Shown in pieces: positions 8,521 to 16,889 of a stretch of 34,032 nucleotides of DNA; positions within the stretch are counted from its first letter, which is position 1, and each line of letters starts with the position of its first letter. The DNA comes from Mycobacterium nebraskense. GTDB lineage: Bacteria > Actinomycetota > Actinomycetes > Mycobacteriales > Mycobacteriaceae. Position numbers and translations under genes: made by a program. The stretch is from NCBI RefSeq assembly GCF_002102255.1, contig NZ_LQPH01000108.1, forward strand, positions 1-34,032, written 5' to 3'. The notes under the pieces are model-generated. The model was not told where the DNA came from and searched no databases. It saw only the letters and a program-made list of their open reading frames with translations.

Positions 8521-11046
8521 ATGTCGGTTCGTCAGGTCAGCGTGGACTATTCGGACGGGACATCGAAGACGATGCCGGTGCGGTCGGACCAGTCGATATT
8601 GGAGGCCGCCGAGGAACACGGGGTCGCCATCGTCAACGAATGCCAAAGCGGAATCTGCGGCACCTGCGTAGCCACCTGCACATCCGGTCAGTACGAGATG
8701 GGGCGCACCGAGGGGCTGTCCGACGTGGAACGCGAAGCACGAAAGATCCTGACGTGCCAGACGTTTGCGACGTCAGATTGCCGGATCGAGTTGCAGTACC
8801 CGGCCGACGACAACGCCGCGCTGCTGATCACCGGTGACGCGCTGGTGACCGGGGTCGACCTGGTATCGCCCAGCACCGCCGTGCTGCGGCTCGACGCCTC
8901 GGGCCTGGGAACGGCACTGCGCTATAAGGCCGGGCAGTTCGCCCAGCTGCAGGTCCCCGGTACCGGCACCTGGCGCAACTATTCCTACGCGCATCCACCG
9001 GACGACCGCGTAGAGCTGGAGTTCATCATTCGGCTGCTGCCCGACGGGGTTATGTCGAACTACCTGCGCGATCGGGCACGGCCCGGCGACCGAATTGCCT
9101 TGCGGTGCAGCAAGGGCAACTTCTACCTGCGTCCCGTCGTGCGACCAGTAATCTTGGTCGCCGGCGGCACCGGCCTGTCGGCGATCCTGGCGATGGCCCA
9201 GAGCCTGGACGCCGACACCAGCCAACCAATCCACCTGCTCTACGGGGTGACCGACGCCGAGGACCTCTGCAAGCTCGACGAACTCGACGCGTTGCGGCGC
9301 CGCATTCCCCGCTTGGAGGTGCACGTCATCGTCGCCCAACCCCACGCCGAGTGGGATGGGCGCATCGGACTGGTCACCGACCTCCTGGATGAGCGGATGC
9401 TGGCCGGCGGCGACGCCGATGTATACCTGTGCGGTCCGGCGGCGATGGTCGAGGCCACTCGAAACTGGCTGGACGACAATGGCTTTCAGCGAATCGGGCT
9501 CTACTACGAGAAGTTTGTAGCCAGCGGGGCCGCCCGTCGGCGCGCCCCGGCGCGCTTCGACTACGCGGGTGTGGACATCAGCGAAGTACGCCGCCGCGGC
9601 CGCGGAACAGCGGTGGTCATCGGAGGGAGCATCGCGGGTATCGCCGCGGCCAAGGTGTGCAGTGAGACCTTCGAACGCGTCGTCGTGCTCGAGAAGGACG
9701 ACCCACACCGACGCCGGGAAGGCCGACCGGGCGCAGCCCAAGGCTGGCACCTGCATCACCTTCTGACCGCTGGGCAGATCGAGCTGGAACGCTTCTTTCC
9801 CGGCATCGTCGACGACATGGTGCGCGAGGGAGCGTTCAAGGTCGACATGGCGGCCCAGTACCGGATTCGCCTCGGCGGCTCCTGGAAGAAGCCCGGAACC
9901 AGCGACATCGAGATCGTCTGCGCTGGAAGACCGCTGCTCGAATGGTGCGTGCGGCGCAGACTCGACGATGAACCCCGGATCGATTTCCGCTATGAATCCG
10001 AGGTCACCGACCTGGTATTCGACCGTGAGAACAACGCCGTCATCGGGGTCGCCGTCGACGGGGGCGGACAGCCCGAAGTGATCTCCGCGGAATTCGTCGT
10101 GGATGCCTCGGGTAAGAACACCCGCGTCCCGGAGTTCCTCGAACGCGTCGGAATTGGCTCGCCCGAGGTGGAGCAGGACATTATCAACTGCTTCTATTCG
10201 ACTATGCAGCACCGAGTTCCGCCGGAACGGCAGTGGCAGGACAAGGTGATGGTGATCTGCTACGCATACCGGCCTTTTGAGGACACTTACGCCGCGCAGT
10301 ACTACACCGACAGCTCACGCACCCTGCTGTCCACCTCGCTGGTGGCCTACAACTGCTATTCGCCGCCCCGGACGGCAACGGAGTTCCGCGAGTTCGCCAA
10401 TCTGATGCCGTCCCCGATCGTCGGGGAGAACATCGACGGGCTGGAACCGGCATCCCCCATCTACAACTTCCGCTATCCGAACATGCTGCGGCTGCACTAC
10501 GAGAAGAAGCGGAACCTGCCCCGTGCGCTCCTGGCCGTCGGCGACTCGTACACCAGTGCCGACCCGGTGTCGGGCCTGGGGATGAGCCTGGCGCTCAAGG
10601 AGGTCCGCGAGATGCAGCTGCTGCTGGCCAAGTACGGGCCGGGGCACCGTGACTTGCCGCGCCGTTACTACCGGTCGATCGCCAAGATGGCCGACACGGC
10701 CTGGTTTGTGATCCGTGAACAGAACCTGCGCTTCAACTGGATCAAGGACGTGGACAAGAAGCGGCCGTTCTACTTTGGTGTCCTGACCTGGTACATGGAC
10801 CGCCTTCTGGAGTTGGTGCATGACGATCTCGACGCCTACCGCGAGTTCTTGGCCGTCGTCCATCTCGTCAAACCGCCTCTGGCGCTGATGAAGCCGGGCA
10901 TCGCTGGCCGCGTGATCGGCAAGTGGGCACGTACCCGGTTGTCGGGCGAAAAGACGCTGATCGCCCGCAACTACGAAAACCGTGCGATTCCCAACGAATC
11001 CACCGATCAACTTGTGGGCGCGGGTACTTCCGTGGCCGGGTACTGA
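8521..11046 (+). CDS. melG: Ferredoxin-reductase-FAD monooxygenase fusion MelG
   Basis: This 841-aa protein carries three modules. Residues 1-90 are a plant-type 2Fe-2S ferredoxin with cysteines C41, C46, C49 and C79. Residues about 100-335 are an FNR-type reductase with RNYS (152-155) for FAD, GGTGLS (215-220) for NAD(P)H and CGP (304-306). From about 360 to the end is a FAD-dependent monooxygenase/geranylgeranyl-reductase-like domain with the Rossmann motif GGSIAG (368-373) and the second FAD motif GDSYTSADPVSGLG near residue 675. The design suggests a self-contained electron chain from NAD(P)H to a flavin oxygenase. GAAAGGGG precedes the ATG, and melF ends 34 nt upstream. The C-terminal module is closely related in layout to the separate protein at 17881-19260. 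The M. tuberculosis counterpart is Rv1937 (839 aa from memory). Confidence 0.92.
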   Translation: MSVRQVSVDYSDGTSKTMPVRSDQSILEAAEEHGVAIVNECQSGICGTCVATCTSGQYEMGRTEGLSDVEREARKILTCQTFATSDCRIELQYPADDNAALLITGDALVTGVDLVSPSTAVLRLDASGLGTALRYKAGQFAQLQVPGTGTWRNYSYAHPPDDRVELEFIIRLLPDGVMSNYLRDRARPGDRIALRCSKGNFYLRPVVRPVILVAGGTGLSAILAMAQSLDADTSQPIHLLYGVTDAEDLCKLDELDALRRRIPRLEVHVIVAQPHAEWDGRIGLVTDLLDERMLAGGDADVYLCGPAAMVEATRNWLDDNGFQRIGLYYEKFVASGAARRRAPARFDYAGVDISEVRRRGRGTAVVIGGSIAGIAAAKVCSETFERVVVLEKDDPHRRREGRPGAAQGWHLHHLLTAGQIELERFFPGIVDDMVREGAFKVDMAAQYRIRLGGSWKKPGTSDIEIVCAGRPLLEWCVRRRLDDEPRIDFRYESEVTDLVFDRENNAVIGVAVDGGGQPEVISAEFVVDASGKNTRVPEFLERVGIGSPEVEQDIINCFYSTMQHRVPPERQWQDKVMVICYAYRPFEDTYAAQYYTDSSRTLLSTSLVAYNCYSPPRTATEFREFANLMPSPIVGENIDGLEPASPIYNFRYPNMLRLHYEKKRNLPRALLAVGDSYTSADPVSGLGMSLALKEVREMQLLLAKYGPGHRDLPRRYYRSIAKMADTAWFVIREQNLRFNWIKDVDKKRPFYFGVLTWYMDRLLELVHDDLDAYREFLAVVHLVKPPLALMKPGIAGRVIGKWARTRLSGEKTLIARNYENRAIPNESTDQLVGAGTSVAGY

Positions 11047-11069
11047 CCGACAGCAAAAGAGAGGCCAAG

Positions 11070-12125
11070 ATGTCGCAAGTTCATCGGATCCTGAACTGCC
11101 GTGGCACCCGCATCCATGCCGTCGAAGACGGCGAAGGACCGTTGGTGGTGCTGATTCACGGGTTCCCGGAGTCCTGGTACTCGTGGCGACACCAGATTCC
11201 CGCGTTGGCCGAGGCGGGCTACCGGGTGGTGGCCATCGACCAGCGCGGCTATGGACGCTCGTCGAAGTACTACGTGAATTCCGCCTACCGCATCAAGGAA
11301 TTGGTGGGCGATGTCGTCGGCGTCCTCGACGCTTGTGGCGAGAAGACGGCCGTCGTCGTCGGCCACGACTGGGGCGCACCGGTGGCCTGGACCTTCGCGT
11401 GGCTGCACCCGGACAGGTGCGCGGGCGTGGTGGGTGTCAGCGTTCCCTTCGCCGGCCGCGGCGTGATCGCACTACCGGGCAGCCCCTTCGGTGAACGCCG
11501 TCCGAACGAATATCACCTGGAGATCGCCGGCGAAGGCAAGGTTTGGTATCAGGACTACTTCGCCGCGCAGGACGAAATTATCGCCGAGATAGAGGAGGAC
11601 CTGCGCGGCTGGCTGCTGGGTCTGACGTACACGGTATCGGGGCAAGGCATGATCGCGGCTACCAAGGCGGCCGAGGCCGCGGGCGTCGATCTGGCGTCCA
11701 TGGACCCGCTGGATGTGATCCGGGCGGGTCCGTTGTGCATGCCCAGGGAGGCACGGCTCAGAGATGCCTTCGCGTATCCGGAAACGATGCCGGACTGGTT
11801 CACCGAAGCCGACCTCGATTTCTACACGGGCGAATTTGAGCGCTCCGGCTTCGGCGGACCGCTGAGCTTCTATCACAACATCGACAACGACTGGCAAGAC
11901 CTGGAAGACCAGGTCGGCACGCCGCTGACTCCTCCCGCGCTGTTCATCGGCGGACAGTACGACGTCGGCACCGCCTGGGGAGCCGAAGCCATCGAGCGCG
12001 CCGCCGAAGTGATGCCCAACTACTGCGGCGCTCATCTGGTGGCCGACGTCGGGCACTGGATCCAGCAGGAAGAGCCGAAGGAAACCAACCGGCTGGTGCT
12101 CGATTTCCTGCGTGGACTGCGTTAG
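11070..12125 (+). CDS. ephB: Alpha/beta-hydrolase epoxide hydrolase MelH/EphB
   Basis: This 351-aa epoxide hydrolase converts epoxides to vicinal diols through a covalent alkyl-enzyme ester. The nucleophile is D100 (GHDWGAP), the charge-relay acid is D298 (GGQYDVGTAW) and the histidine is H329 (DVGHWIQQ). The two ring-opening tyrosines are Y160 (VWYQDYF) and Y268 (LSFYHN). All are shifted by exactly four from the residues I recall for M. tuberculosis EphB (D104, D302, H333, Y164, Y272). The oxyanion motif HGFPESW is at 30-36. The ATG at 11070 follows AGAGAGG; an in-frame extension back into melG is rejected. It lies 23 nt after melG and 19 nt before melI. It probably hydrolyses an epoxide made by MelF or MelG. 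Confidence 0.95.
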   Translation: MSQVHRILNCRGTRIHAVEDGEGPLVVLIHGFPESWYSWRHQIPALAEAGYRVVAIDQRGYGRSSKYYVNSAYRIKELVGDVVGVLDACGEKTAVVVGHDWGAPVAWTFAWLHPDRCAGVVGVSVPFAGRGVIALPGSPFGERRPNEYHLEIAGEGKVWYQDYFAAQDEIIAEIEEDLRGWLLGLTYTVSGQGMIAATKAAEAAGVDLASMDPLDVIRAGPLCMPREARLRDAFAYPETMPDWFTEADLDFYTGEFERSGFGGPLSFYHNIDNDWQDLEDQVGTPLTPPALFIGGQYDVGTAWGAEAIERAAEVMPNYCGAHLVADVGHWIQQEEPKETNRLVLDFLRGLR

Positions 12126-12144
12126 TGGGCGGGTCGCGGGCGGC

Positions 12145-12663
12145 ATGGAAGCGGTCACCTCGCAGCGCATCGACGGCACCGAAGTGCGTCGGGTTTTCGG
12201 CTGTTTCCCGTCCGGGGTCATCGCGGTTTGCGCAATGGTCGACGGCGAGCCCGTCGGAATGGCCGCCAGCTCGTTCACCACGGTCTCCCTCATGCCGCCG
12301 CTCGTATCGATCTGCGTCCAGCACAACTCGGCGACCTGGCCGAGGCTGCGGCGCTGCCCGGCGCTCGGTGTGAGCGTGCTGGCGGAGGACCACACCGAGG
12401 CCTGCCGGAGCCTCTCGCGCAAGCACGGCGACCGTTTCGCCGGAGTGCACTGCGTCCAGCGGCCCAGTGGGGGCGTGTTCGTCGACGGGGCCAGTGCCTG
12501 GCTGGATTGCAGTTTGAACGCCGAGATCCCGGCGGGTGACCACGTCATCGTCCTGTTGGGGATCAGTGCACTACGCGCGAACCCCGATACGCTGCCACTT
12601 GTCTTCCACCGCAGTCAATTCCATCGGCTTGCGGCCACGGCAGGAGCGAACGAGCAGACATGA
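12145..12663 (+). CDS. melI: NAD(P)H:flavin oxidoreductase MelI (HpaC-like flavin reductase)
   Basis: This 172-aa flavin reductase domain protein is close to the 171 aa I recall for Rv1939. Family signatures are FGCFPSGVIAV, GMAASSFTTVSLMPPLVSICV (residues 38-58), RFAGV and the late histidine in GDHVIVLLGI. Such proteins reduce FMN or FAD and hand it to a two-component monooxygenase; MelF is the obvious partner, giving a diffusible-flavin system beside the fused MelG. The ATG at 12145 was chosen over GTG 12112, which overlaps the melH stop. The TGA overlaps the melJ ATG as ATGA, so translation of the pair is probably coupled. Confidence 0.88.
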   Translation: MEAVTSQRIDGTEVRRVFGCFPSGVIAVCAMVDGEPVGMAASSFTTVSLMPPLVSICVQHNSATWPRLRRCPALGVSVLAEDHTEACRSLSRKHGDRFAGVHCVQRPSGGVFVDGASAWLDCSLNAEIPAGDHVIVLLGISALRANPDTLPLVFHRSQFHRLAATAGANEQT

Positions 12664-13742
12664 AAACGACCGATGTGCGGGTACGGCGCGCGGTCGCCGC
12701 GATGGCGGCAGGCCGCCCCGTTGTGTTGACTGAAGACACCGAACGCGACTGCGACGGGCTTCTTGTCTTCGCCGCTGACAGGGCCACGCCGAAGTTGCTG
12801 GCGTTCACCATCCGACACACCTCCGGTTATGTCCGTGTCGCGTTGCCGCCCGCCGAGTGCGAGCGGCTGAACCTACCGCCCATGTGCCACAGCGGCGACG
12901 GCAAGTTCGGCGCCACCGCCCACCGGGTGTCAGTTGACTACCGGGGGTCGGGTACGGGGATCTCAGCGACCGATCGCGCTCGAACAATCGCGGCGCTCGC
13001 GTCGGCCGATTCTGCTGCTGCGGATTTCCTCCGTCCAGGTCATGTGGTCCCGGCGCAGGCTGGAGTCGGGGGAGTGTTGGGCCATCGGGGGCCGAACGAG
13101 GCAGCGATTGACCTGGCCCGCCTCGCGGGGCGGCGGCCGGCGGCGGCGCTGTGCGAGATCGTGTCCCGCGACCGTCCCACCGCGATGGCCCGCCGCGGCG
13201 AGTTGGTCGAGTTCGCTGTCGCACACCGGTTGCCGATCGTTTCGATCGGTGAGCTTGTCGCGTATCGGCGGCGGATTGAGCCCCAGGTCGTCCGGCTGGC
13301 AGAGACGATGCTGCCCATGAGAGGCGGCGATTCCCGGGTGATCAGCTTCCAGAACGTACACGACGATGGCGAGCACCTGGCCGTCATCATCGGCGCGGTG
13401 GGCCCAGGCGTACCCGTACCGCTGCACGTTCACGTCGAGTGCCTGACCGGGGATGTGTTCGGCTCGACGGCCTGCCGGTGCGGCGAAGAACTCGAAAGCG
13501 CGCTGACCACGATGCGGGCGCATGGCAGTGGCGTAATCGTCTACCTGCGTTCCGCCGGCGCGGTGCGCGGCTGCCGTCTCGGTGAAAGCGACGCCGTGAC
13601 AGCAGATCTCACCTCGGACACGGTGGCATGGATATTGCGCGATCTTGGCGTGTATACGATCCGTTTGTCCGACGATGCGCCGGGTTTCGGCCTGGTGATG
13701 TTCGGGGCTATACGCGAATACGGCCTGCGCATCGCCGGTTGA
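12660..13742 (+). CDS. ribA1: RibB-RibA-like protein MelJ, with eroded active sites
   Basis: This 360-aa protein has a DHBP-synthase-like domain (about 5-205) fused to a GTP-cyclohydrolase-II-like domain (about 225-355), as in bifunctional riboflavin enzymes. The RibB scaffold is clear (TGISATDRARTI, RPGHVVPAQAGVGGVL, AIDLARLAG, MARRGEL). However, the acidic loop usually reading DDExRENEGDL is EDTERDCDGLL, and the catalytic His of GHTEA is Asn146 (GPNEA). The RibA zinc cysteines C261, C272 and C274 are kept, but the QEGR-type catalytic motif reads SAGA and the C-terminus is shortened. Both activities may be lost or changed. It could act as a flavin- or nucleotide-binding accessory protein for the flavin-heavy mel operon. 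The start overlaps melI by 4 nt. Confidence 0.85.
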   Translation: MKTTDVRVRRAVAAMAAGRPVVLTEDTERDCDGLLVFAADRATPKLLAFTIRHTSGYVRVALPPAECERLNLPPMCHSGDGKFGATAHRVSVDYRGSGTGISATDRARTIAALASADSAAADFLRPGHVVPAQAGVGGVLGHRGPNEAAIDLARLAGRRPAAALCEIVSRDRPTAMARRGELVEFAVAHRLPIVSIGELVAYRRRIEPQVVRLAETMLPMRGGDSRVISFQNVHDDGEHLAVIIGAVGPGVPVPLHVHVECLTGDVFGSTACRCGEELESALTTMRAHGSGVIVYLRSAGAVRGCRLGESDAVTADLTSDTVAWILRDLGVYTIRLSDDAPGFGLVMFGAIREYGLRIAG

Positions 13743-13778
13743 GAAATGCTATAGCGCAACGCGATATGAGGTGAGGCA

Positions 13779-14549
13779 ATGACCCATCCGGACCTGGCCG
13801 GAAAAGCTGCGATTGTGACCGGTGCCGGGGCCGGGATCGGGCTGGCAATCGCGCAAAGTCTCGCCGCCGAGGGCTGCCGGGTGCTTTGCGCGGACATCGA
13901 TGGCGGTGCCGCCGACGCCGCTGCGGCCAAGATCGGTGGCGGTGCGGTCGGCCACCTGGTCGATGTGAGCGACGAGCAGCAGGTTGTCGGCATGGTCCAG
14001 GCGTGCGCCGACGCATTCGGTGGGGTGGACAAGCTTGTTGCCAACGCGGGCATCGTACATTTCGCTTCGCTCACCGACACGACGGTGACGGATTTCGACC
14101 GCATCATCGGGGTCAACTTGCGCGGTGCGTGGCTGTGCACCAAACACGCGGTTCCCAAAATGATCGAGCGCGGTGCGGGAGCCATCGTCAACATGTCATC
14201 GTTGGCCGGTCTTGTTGCGGCCGGGGGCACCGCGGCGTATGGGATGTCCAAGGCCGGAATTATCCACCTCAGCCGGATCACCGCAGCCGAATTGCGCTCC
14301 GTGGGCGTGCGTTCCAACGCGTTGTTGCCCGCATTCGTCGACACTACGATGCAGCGGACCGCGATGACCGCGTTCGACCAGGCACTCGGTGAGGGAGGTG
14401 CTCACACGATGATCGATCGCCTGCAGGGCCGCATGGCCGGACCGCAGGAGATTGCGCGCGTAGTCGCGTTCCTGCTGTCAGACGACGCCTCGATGGTCAA
14501 CGGAACCGCGCAGCTCGTCGACGGTGGAACCGTCGCTGCGCTCTGGTGA
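13779..14549 (+). CDS. melK: Short-chain dehydrogenase/reductase MelK
   Basis: This 256-aa classical SDR matches the length I recall for Rv1941. The cofactor motif TGAGAGIG is at residues 14-21, ANAG is at 89-92 and the catalytic Tyr154/Lys158 lie in YGMSK, with Ser140/141 in NMSS. The acidic residue at the end of beta-2 (CADIDGG) favours NAD over NADP. A role in oxidising a diol or secondary alcohol made by the epoxide hydrolases is plausible. The ATG has GAGGTGAGG upstream and follows melJ by 36 nt. It is the last gene of the mel operon and converges with the next hydrolase at a 15-nt gap; I see no obvious terminator hairpin there. Confidence 0.92.
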   Translation: MTHPDLAGKAAIVTGAGAGIGLAIAQSLAAEGCRVLCADIDGGAADAAAAKIGGGAVGHLVDVSDEQQVVGMVQACADAFGGVDKLVANAGIVHFASLTDTTVTDFDRIIGVNLRGAWLCTKHAVPKMIERGAGAIVNMSSLAGLVAAGGTAAYGMSKAGIIHLSRITAAELRSVGVRSNALLPAFVDTTMQRTAMTAFDQALGEGGAHTMIDRLQGRMAGPQEIARVVAFLLSDDASMVNGTAQLVDGGTVAALW

Positions 14550-14564
14550 ATTGCCACGAGCTCG

Positions 14565-15599
14565 TCACTTTAACTGGGTAAGGAAGTCCACGAGCAGCCG
14601 ATTGGTTTCAGCGGGCTTCTCCTGTTGAATCCAGTGCCCCGCACCGGAAATTATGTGGGTGCCCCGGTAATCGGACATCTTCTCGTCGGCCCGCGCAATC
14701 GCCTCGGCGCCCCAGATCGTAGCCACGTCGAATTCGCCGCCGATGAACATCGCCGGCGCCGTCATCTTCTGATGCTCAACGTCTGCAAGCACTTCCCAGC
14801 CGGCGTCGACGTTGTGGTAGAACGCCAAACCGCCCGAGAAGCCTGCCCTTTCGAACTCGTTGACATAGAACGTGAGATCCTCCTCGGTGAACCACTGGGG
14901 CATCGCGTCCGGCCAGACGAATGCGTCGTCTAGCCTGGCTCCGTTCGCCATGCACAGTGGCCCGAAGCGCAATGCCTCGATCGGATCCGCCGGCACCGAT
15001 CCGGCTGCCATCGCGGCCTCGCCCGATACCGTATATGTCAGTCCGAGAAACCACTTTCGGAGGTCTTCTTCGATCTCGTTGATGATTCCGTCCTGCTCGG
15101 AGAAGTAGTCTTGATAGAACTTCCTGCCTGGGCCGGCGAGTTCGATGTGGTAGTCGCGTGGACGGGTATCCCCGAAAGGGCAGCCGGGCAACCCGATTAG
15201 GCCGCGCCCTGCGAACGGAACGCTCACACCGACGACACCTCGGCATCGCTGCGGATGAAGCCAGGCGAACGTCCATGCGACCGGGGCGCCCCAGTCGTGC
15301 CCGACCACAACGGCATTTTGTTCACCGTAGGCATCGATCAACGCTTCGACGTCGGCGACGAGCTTGTCGATGCGGTATGCGCTGTTGACCCTCAACTTAG
15401 ACGATCTTCCGAATCCCCGCTGGTCGATCGCCACCACCTTGTAGCCCGCATTCGCCAGCATCGGAATCTGATGACGCCAGGAATACCAGGACTCCGGAAA
15501 CCCGTGCAGGAGAATGACCAATGGACCGGATCCCAACTCGACTGCATGGATGCGTGTTCCGTTGCAATTGAGATTTTTGTGAATCATTCTCGCGCTCAT
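14565..15599 (-). CDS. Second EphB-type epoxide hydrolase (alpha/beta-hydrolase)
   Basis: This 344-aa protein is a clear paralogue of MelH encoded only 2.4 kb away. The whole catalytic set is present: HGFPESW oxyanion motif, nucleophile D102 (GHDWGAP), D291 (GGEFDVATIW), H322 (GAGHWIQQ), and tyrosines Y162 (KFYQDYF) and Y261 (LAFYHN). It is therefore expected to be active. The two proteins differ most in the cap domain (about residues 195-225), so they may accept different epoxides. The ATG at 15599 gives a start equivalent to MelH; ATG 15587 is an alternative. No strong ribosome binding site is visible. It reads in the same direction as the SDR upstream, after a 277-nt gap. The frame extends to 15773, but that part is not family-like. 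Confidence 0.93.
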   Translation of the reverse strand: MSARMIHKNLNCNGTRIHAVELGSGPLVILLHGFPESWYSWRHQIPMLANAGYKVVAIDQRGFGRSSKLRVNSAYRIDKLVADVEALIDAYGEQNAVVVGHDWGAPVAWTFAWLHPQRCRGVVGVSVPFAGRGLIGLPGCPFGDTRPRDYHIELAGPGRKFYQDYFSEQDGIINEIEEDLRKWFLGLTYTVSGEAAMAAGSVPADPIEALRFGPLCMANGARLDDAFVWPDAMPQWFTEEDLTFYVNEFERAGFSGGLAFYHNVDAGWEVLADVEHQKMTAPAMFIGGEFDVATIWGAEAIARADEKMSDYRGTHIISGAGHWIQQEKPAETNRLLVDFLTQLK

Positions 15600-15876
15600 T
15601 TCTGTGTGGTCGAAGATGTATTCGATAGCGTTAGGTCGCAAAGCAATTGAGGAAAGACTTTTGTGTGGACCTTTCCCGACGTTCCGCGGTGAAGTCGTCG
15701 ATAGGTGGGCCAGCTCGGGAGATATTGGCCTCGCCAACCACCCCGGGTTGCTGGGTCTTAAGATCTCTTGCATCGAAAGACATTTGCCGTCACAAATCCT
15801 GGGATAAGCCGCGCCAGCCTCCCTATAGGGGGACGGGTCGCGAGCTTACGGTGGCGAGCCGTACTGTCCGACATCG
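15600..15876. promoter_or_regulatory. Upstream region of the second epoxide hydrolase
   Basis: This 277-nt gap lies between two genes read in the same (minus) direction. It is large enough for a separate promoter for the hydrolase. A 10-bp palindrome CCCTATAGGG lies at 15821-15830, near the end of the SDR. A GATGTAT word near 15619 resembles half of the operator motif but the rest does not match. No gene is supported here. Confidence 0.4.
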
Positions 15877-16638
15877 CTATTGAGCCACCAGCCCGCCGTC
15901 GACGAGCAGCGGATGGCCGGTCACGAAGCTCGATTCATCCGATCCCAACCAGAGTGCGGAGCGGGCCACCTCGTCCGATGTCGCCACCCGTCCGAGCGGG
16001 GTCTGCTGGTCGAGCGATTCGCGCAGACCCGGAATCTCTTTGGTCACTTTGTCGAGCATCGGGGTGTCGACCATGTGCGGGCAGAAGGCGTTGACCCGGA
16101 TACCGTAGGGCGCCACGTTCATCGCGGTCGATTTCACCAGGCCCACCACGGCGTGCTTGCTCGCAACATACGCGGCGAGCCCGGCGGACCCGACGACACC
16201 GGCAGCCGATGCCGTGGCGACGATGATCCCGCGCCGGCGACCGATCATTCCGGGCAGGACTGCCCGAAAGGTTCTCCACGTGCCGACGACGTTGATATCA
16301 AGGATCTTGGTTAATTCGTCCTCCGGATAGGTCCACACATTTCCGGGAGGCCCGAGGACGCCGGCGTTGGCAAACGCGACGTCGATCGCTCCCATTTCCT
16401 CTAATCCACGGTTGACGAGTTCGGTGACCTCGGCAGTGTTCGAGATGTCGCATCCTGCGTGATAGACCGCTGCCGCTTGCGCCCTCAACTCCGCAGCGGT
16501 GTCGGCCAGTCGATCGCGCTGAATGTCCCCGAGGATCAGCCGGGCTCCTTCGCCTGCCGCGGCGAACGCGATGGCCCGACCGATGCCGGATGCCGCCCCG
16601 GTCACCAACACCGTCTTGTCGAGATATCGTTCGCTCAT
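15877..16638 (-). CDS. Short-chain dehydrogenase/reductase (SDR)
   Basis: This 253-aa classical SDR has the cofactor motif TGAASGIG (residues 13-20), Asp38 in GDIQ (suggesting NAD), NAG at 91-93, Ser144 and the Tyr157/Lys161 pair in YVASK. The C-terminus SFVTGHPLLVDGG is typical. The ATG at 16638 follows AGGGCGG; the longer frame runs into the inverted repeat and is rejected. It is divergent from the AraC-type regulator, with the perfect 19-bp inverted repeat between them, so the regulator probably controls it. The likely role is oxidation of an alcohol or diol in the same pathway as the nearby epoxide hydrolases; the substrate is unknown. Confidence 0.92.
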   Translation of the reverse strand: MSERYLDKTVLVTGAASGIGRAIAFAAAGEGARLILGDIQRDRLADTAAELRAQAAAVYHAGCDISNTAEVTELVNRGLEEMGAIDVAFANAGVLGPPGNVWTYPEDELTKILDINVVGTWRTFRAVLPGMIGRRRGIIVATASAAGVVGSAGLAAYVASKHAVVGLVKSTAMNVAPYGIRVNAFCPHMVDTPMLDKVTKEIPGLRESLDQQTPLGRVATSDEVARSALWLGSDESSFVTGHPLLVDGGLVAQ

Positions 16639-16660
16639 GATCGCCGCCCTGGTTGGGAAC

Positions 16661-16725
16661 CCCTTGCTAATCCGTATTCCCGACGCTAACTTCGAATCGG
16701 CACCGTGAATACGGATTAGCAAGGG
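16661..16725. promoter_or_regulatory. Perfect 19-bp inverted repeat between SDR and AraC-type regulator
   Basis: The left arm CCCTTGCTAATCCGTATTC (16661-16679) and the right arm GAATACGGATTAGCAAGGG (16707-16725) are exact reverse complements, separated by 27 nt. Additional GCTAA words lie inside the spacer (about 16685) and just downstream (about 16734). The repeat sits 23 nt upstream of the SDR start and 165 nt upstream of the chosen regulator start. The best reading is an operator for the AraC-family protein, possibly with looping or dimer binding. A long RNA hairpin in either transcript is an alternative. Confidence 0.7.
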
Positions 16726-16889
16726 CGTACAACGCTAAGCGCAAGCGCATTCAACGCCGGGCCAAGCGCATCCAAGAAAATGCGAATACTTTGCCGATTG
16801 CCCGGTTAATACACAGTTCTTCGGACTTACACTCTCTGCATGACGATTTCGCCAGGCAAGCAGGTGTGCCGAAGCAGTTCGGTGCCGCG

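Noticed and set aside
8773..10212. 479-aa open frame antisense to melG
   Set aside because: It is the codon-position shadow of a GC-rich gene, has no domain, and melG is strongly supported on the other strand.
11472..12548. 358-aa antisense frame under ephB and melI
   Set aside because: It is a shadow frame with no recognisable protein features.
15609..15640. GATGTATTCGATAG word upstream of the second epoxide hydrolase, resembling the operator motif
   Set aside because: Only the first half matches; the remaining positions agree no better than chance.
15821..15830. Palindrome CCCTATAGGG
   Set aside because: It is only 10 bp with no loop, too short to call a terminator or operator by itself.
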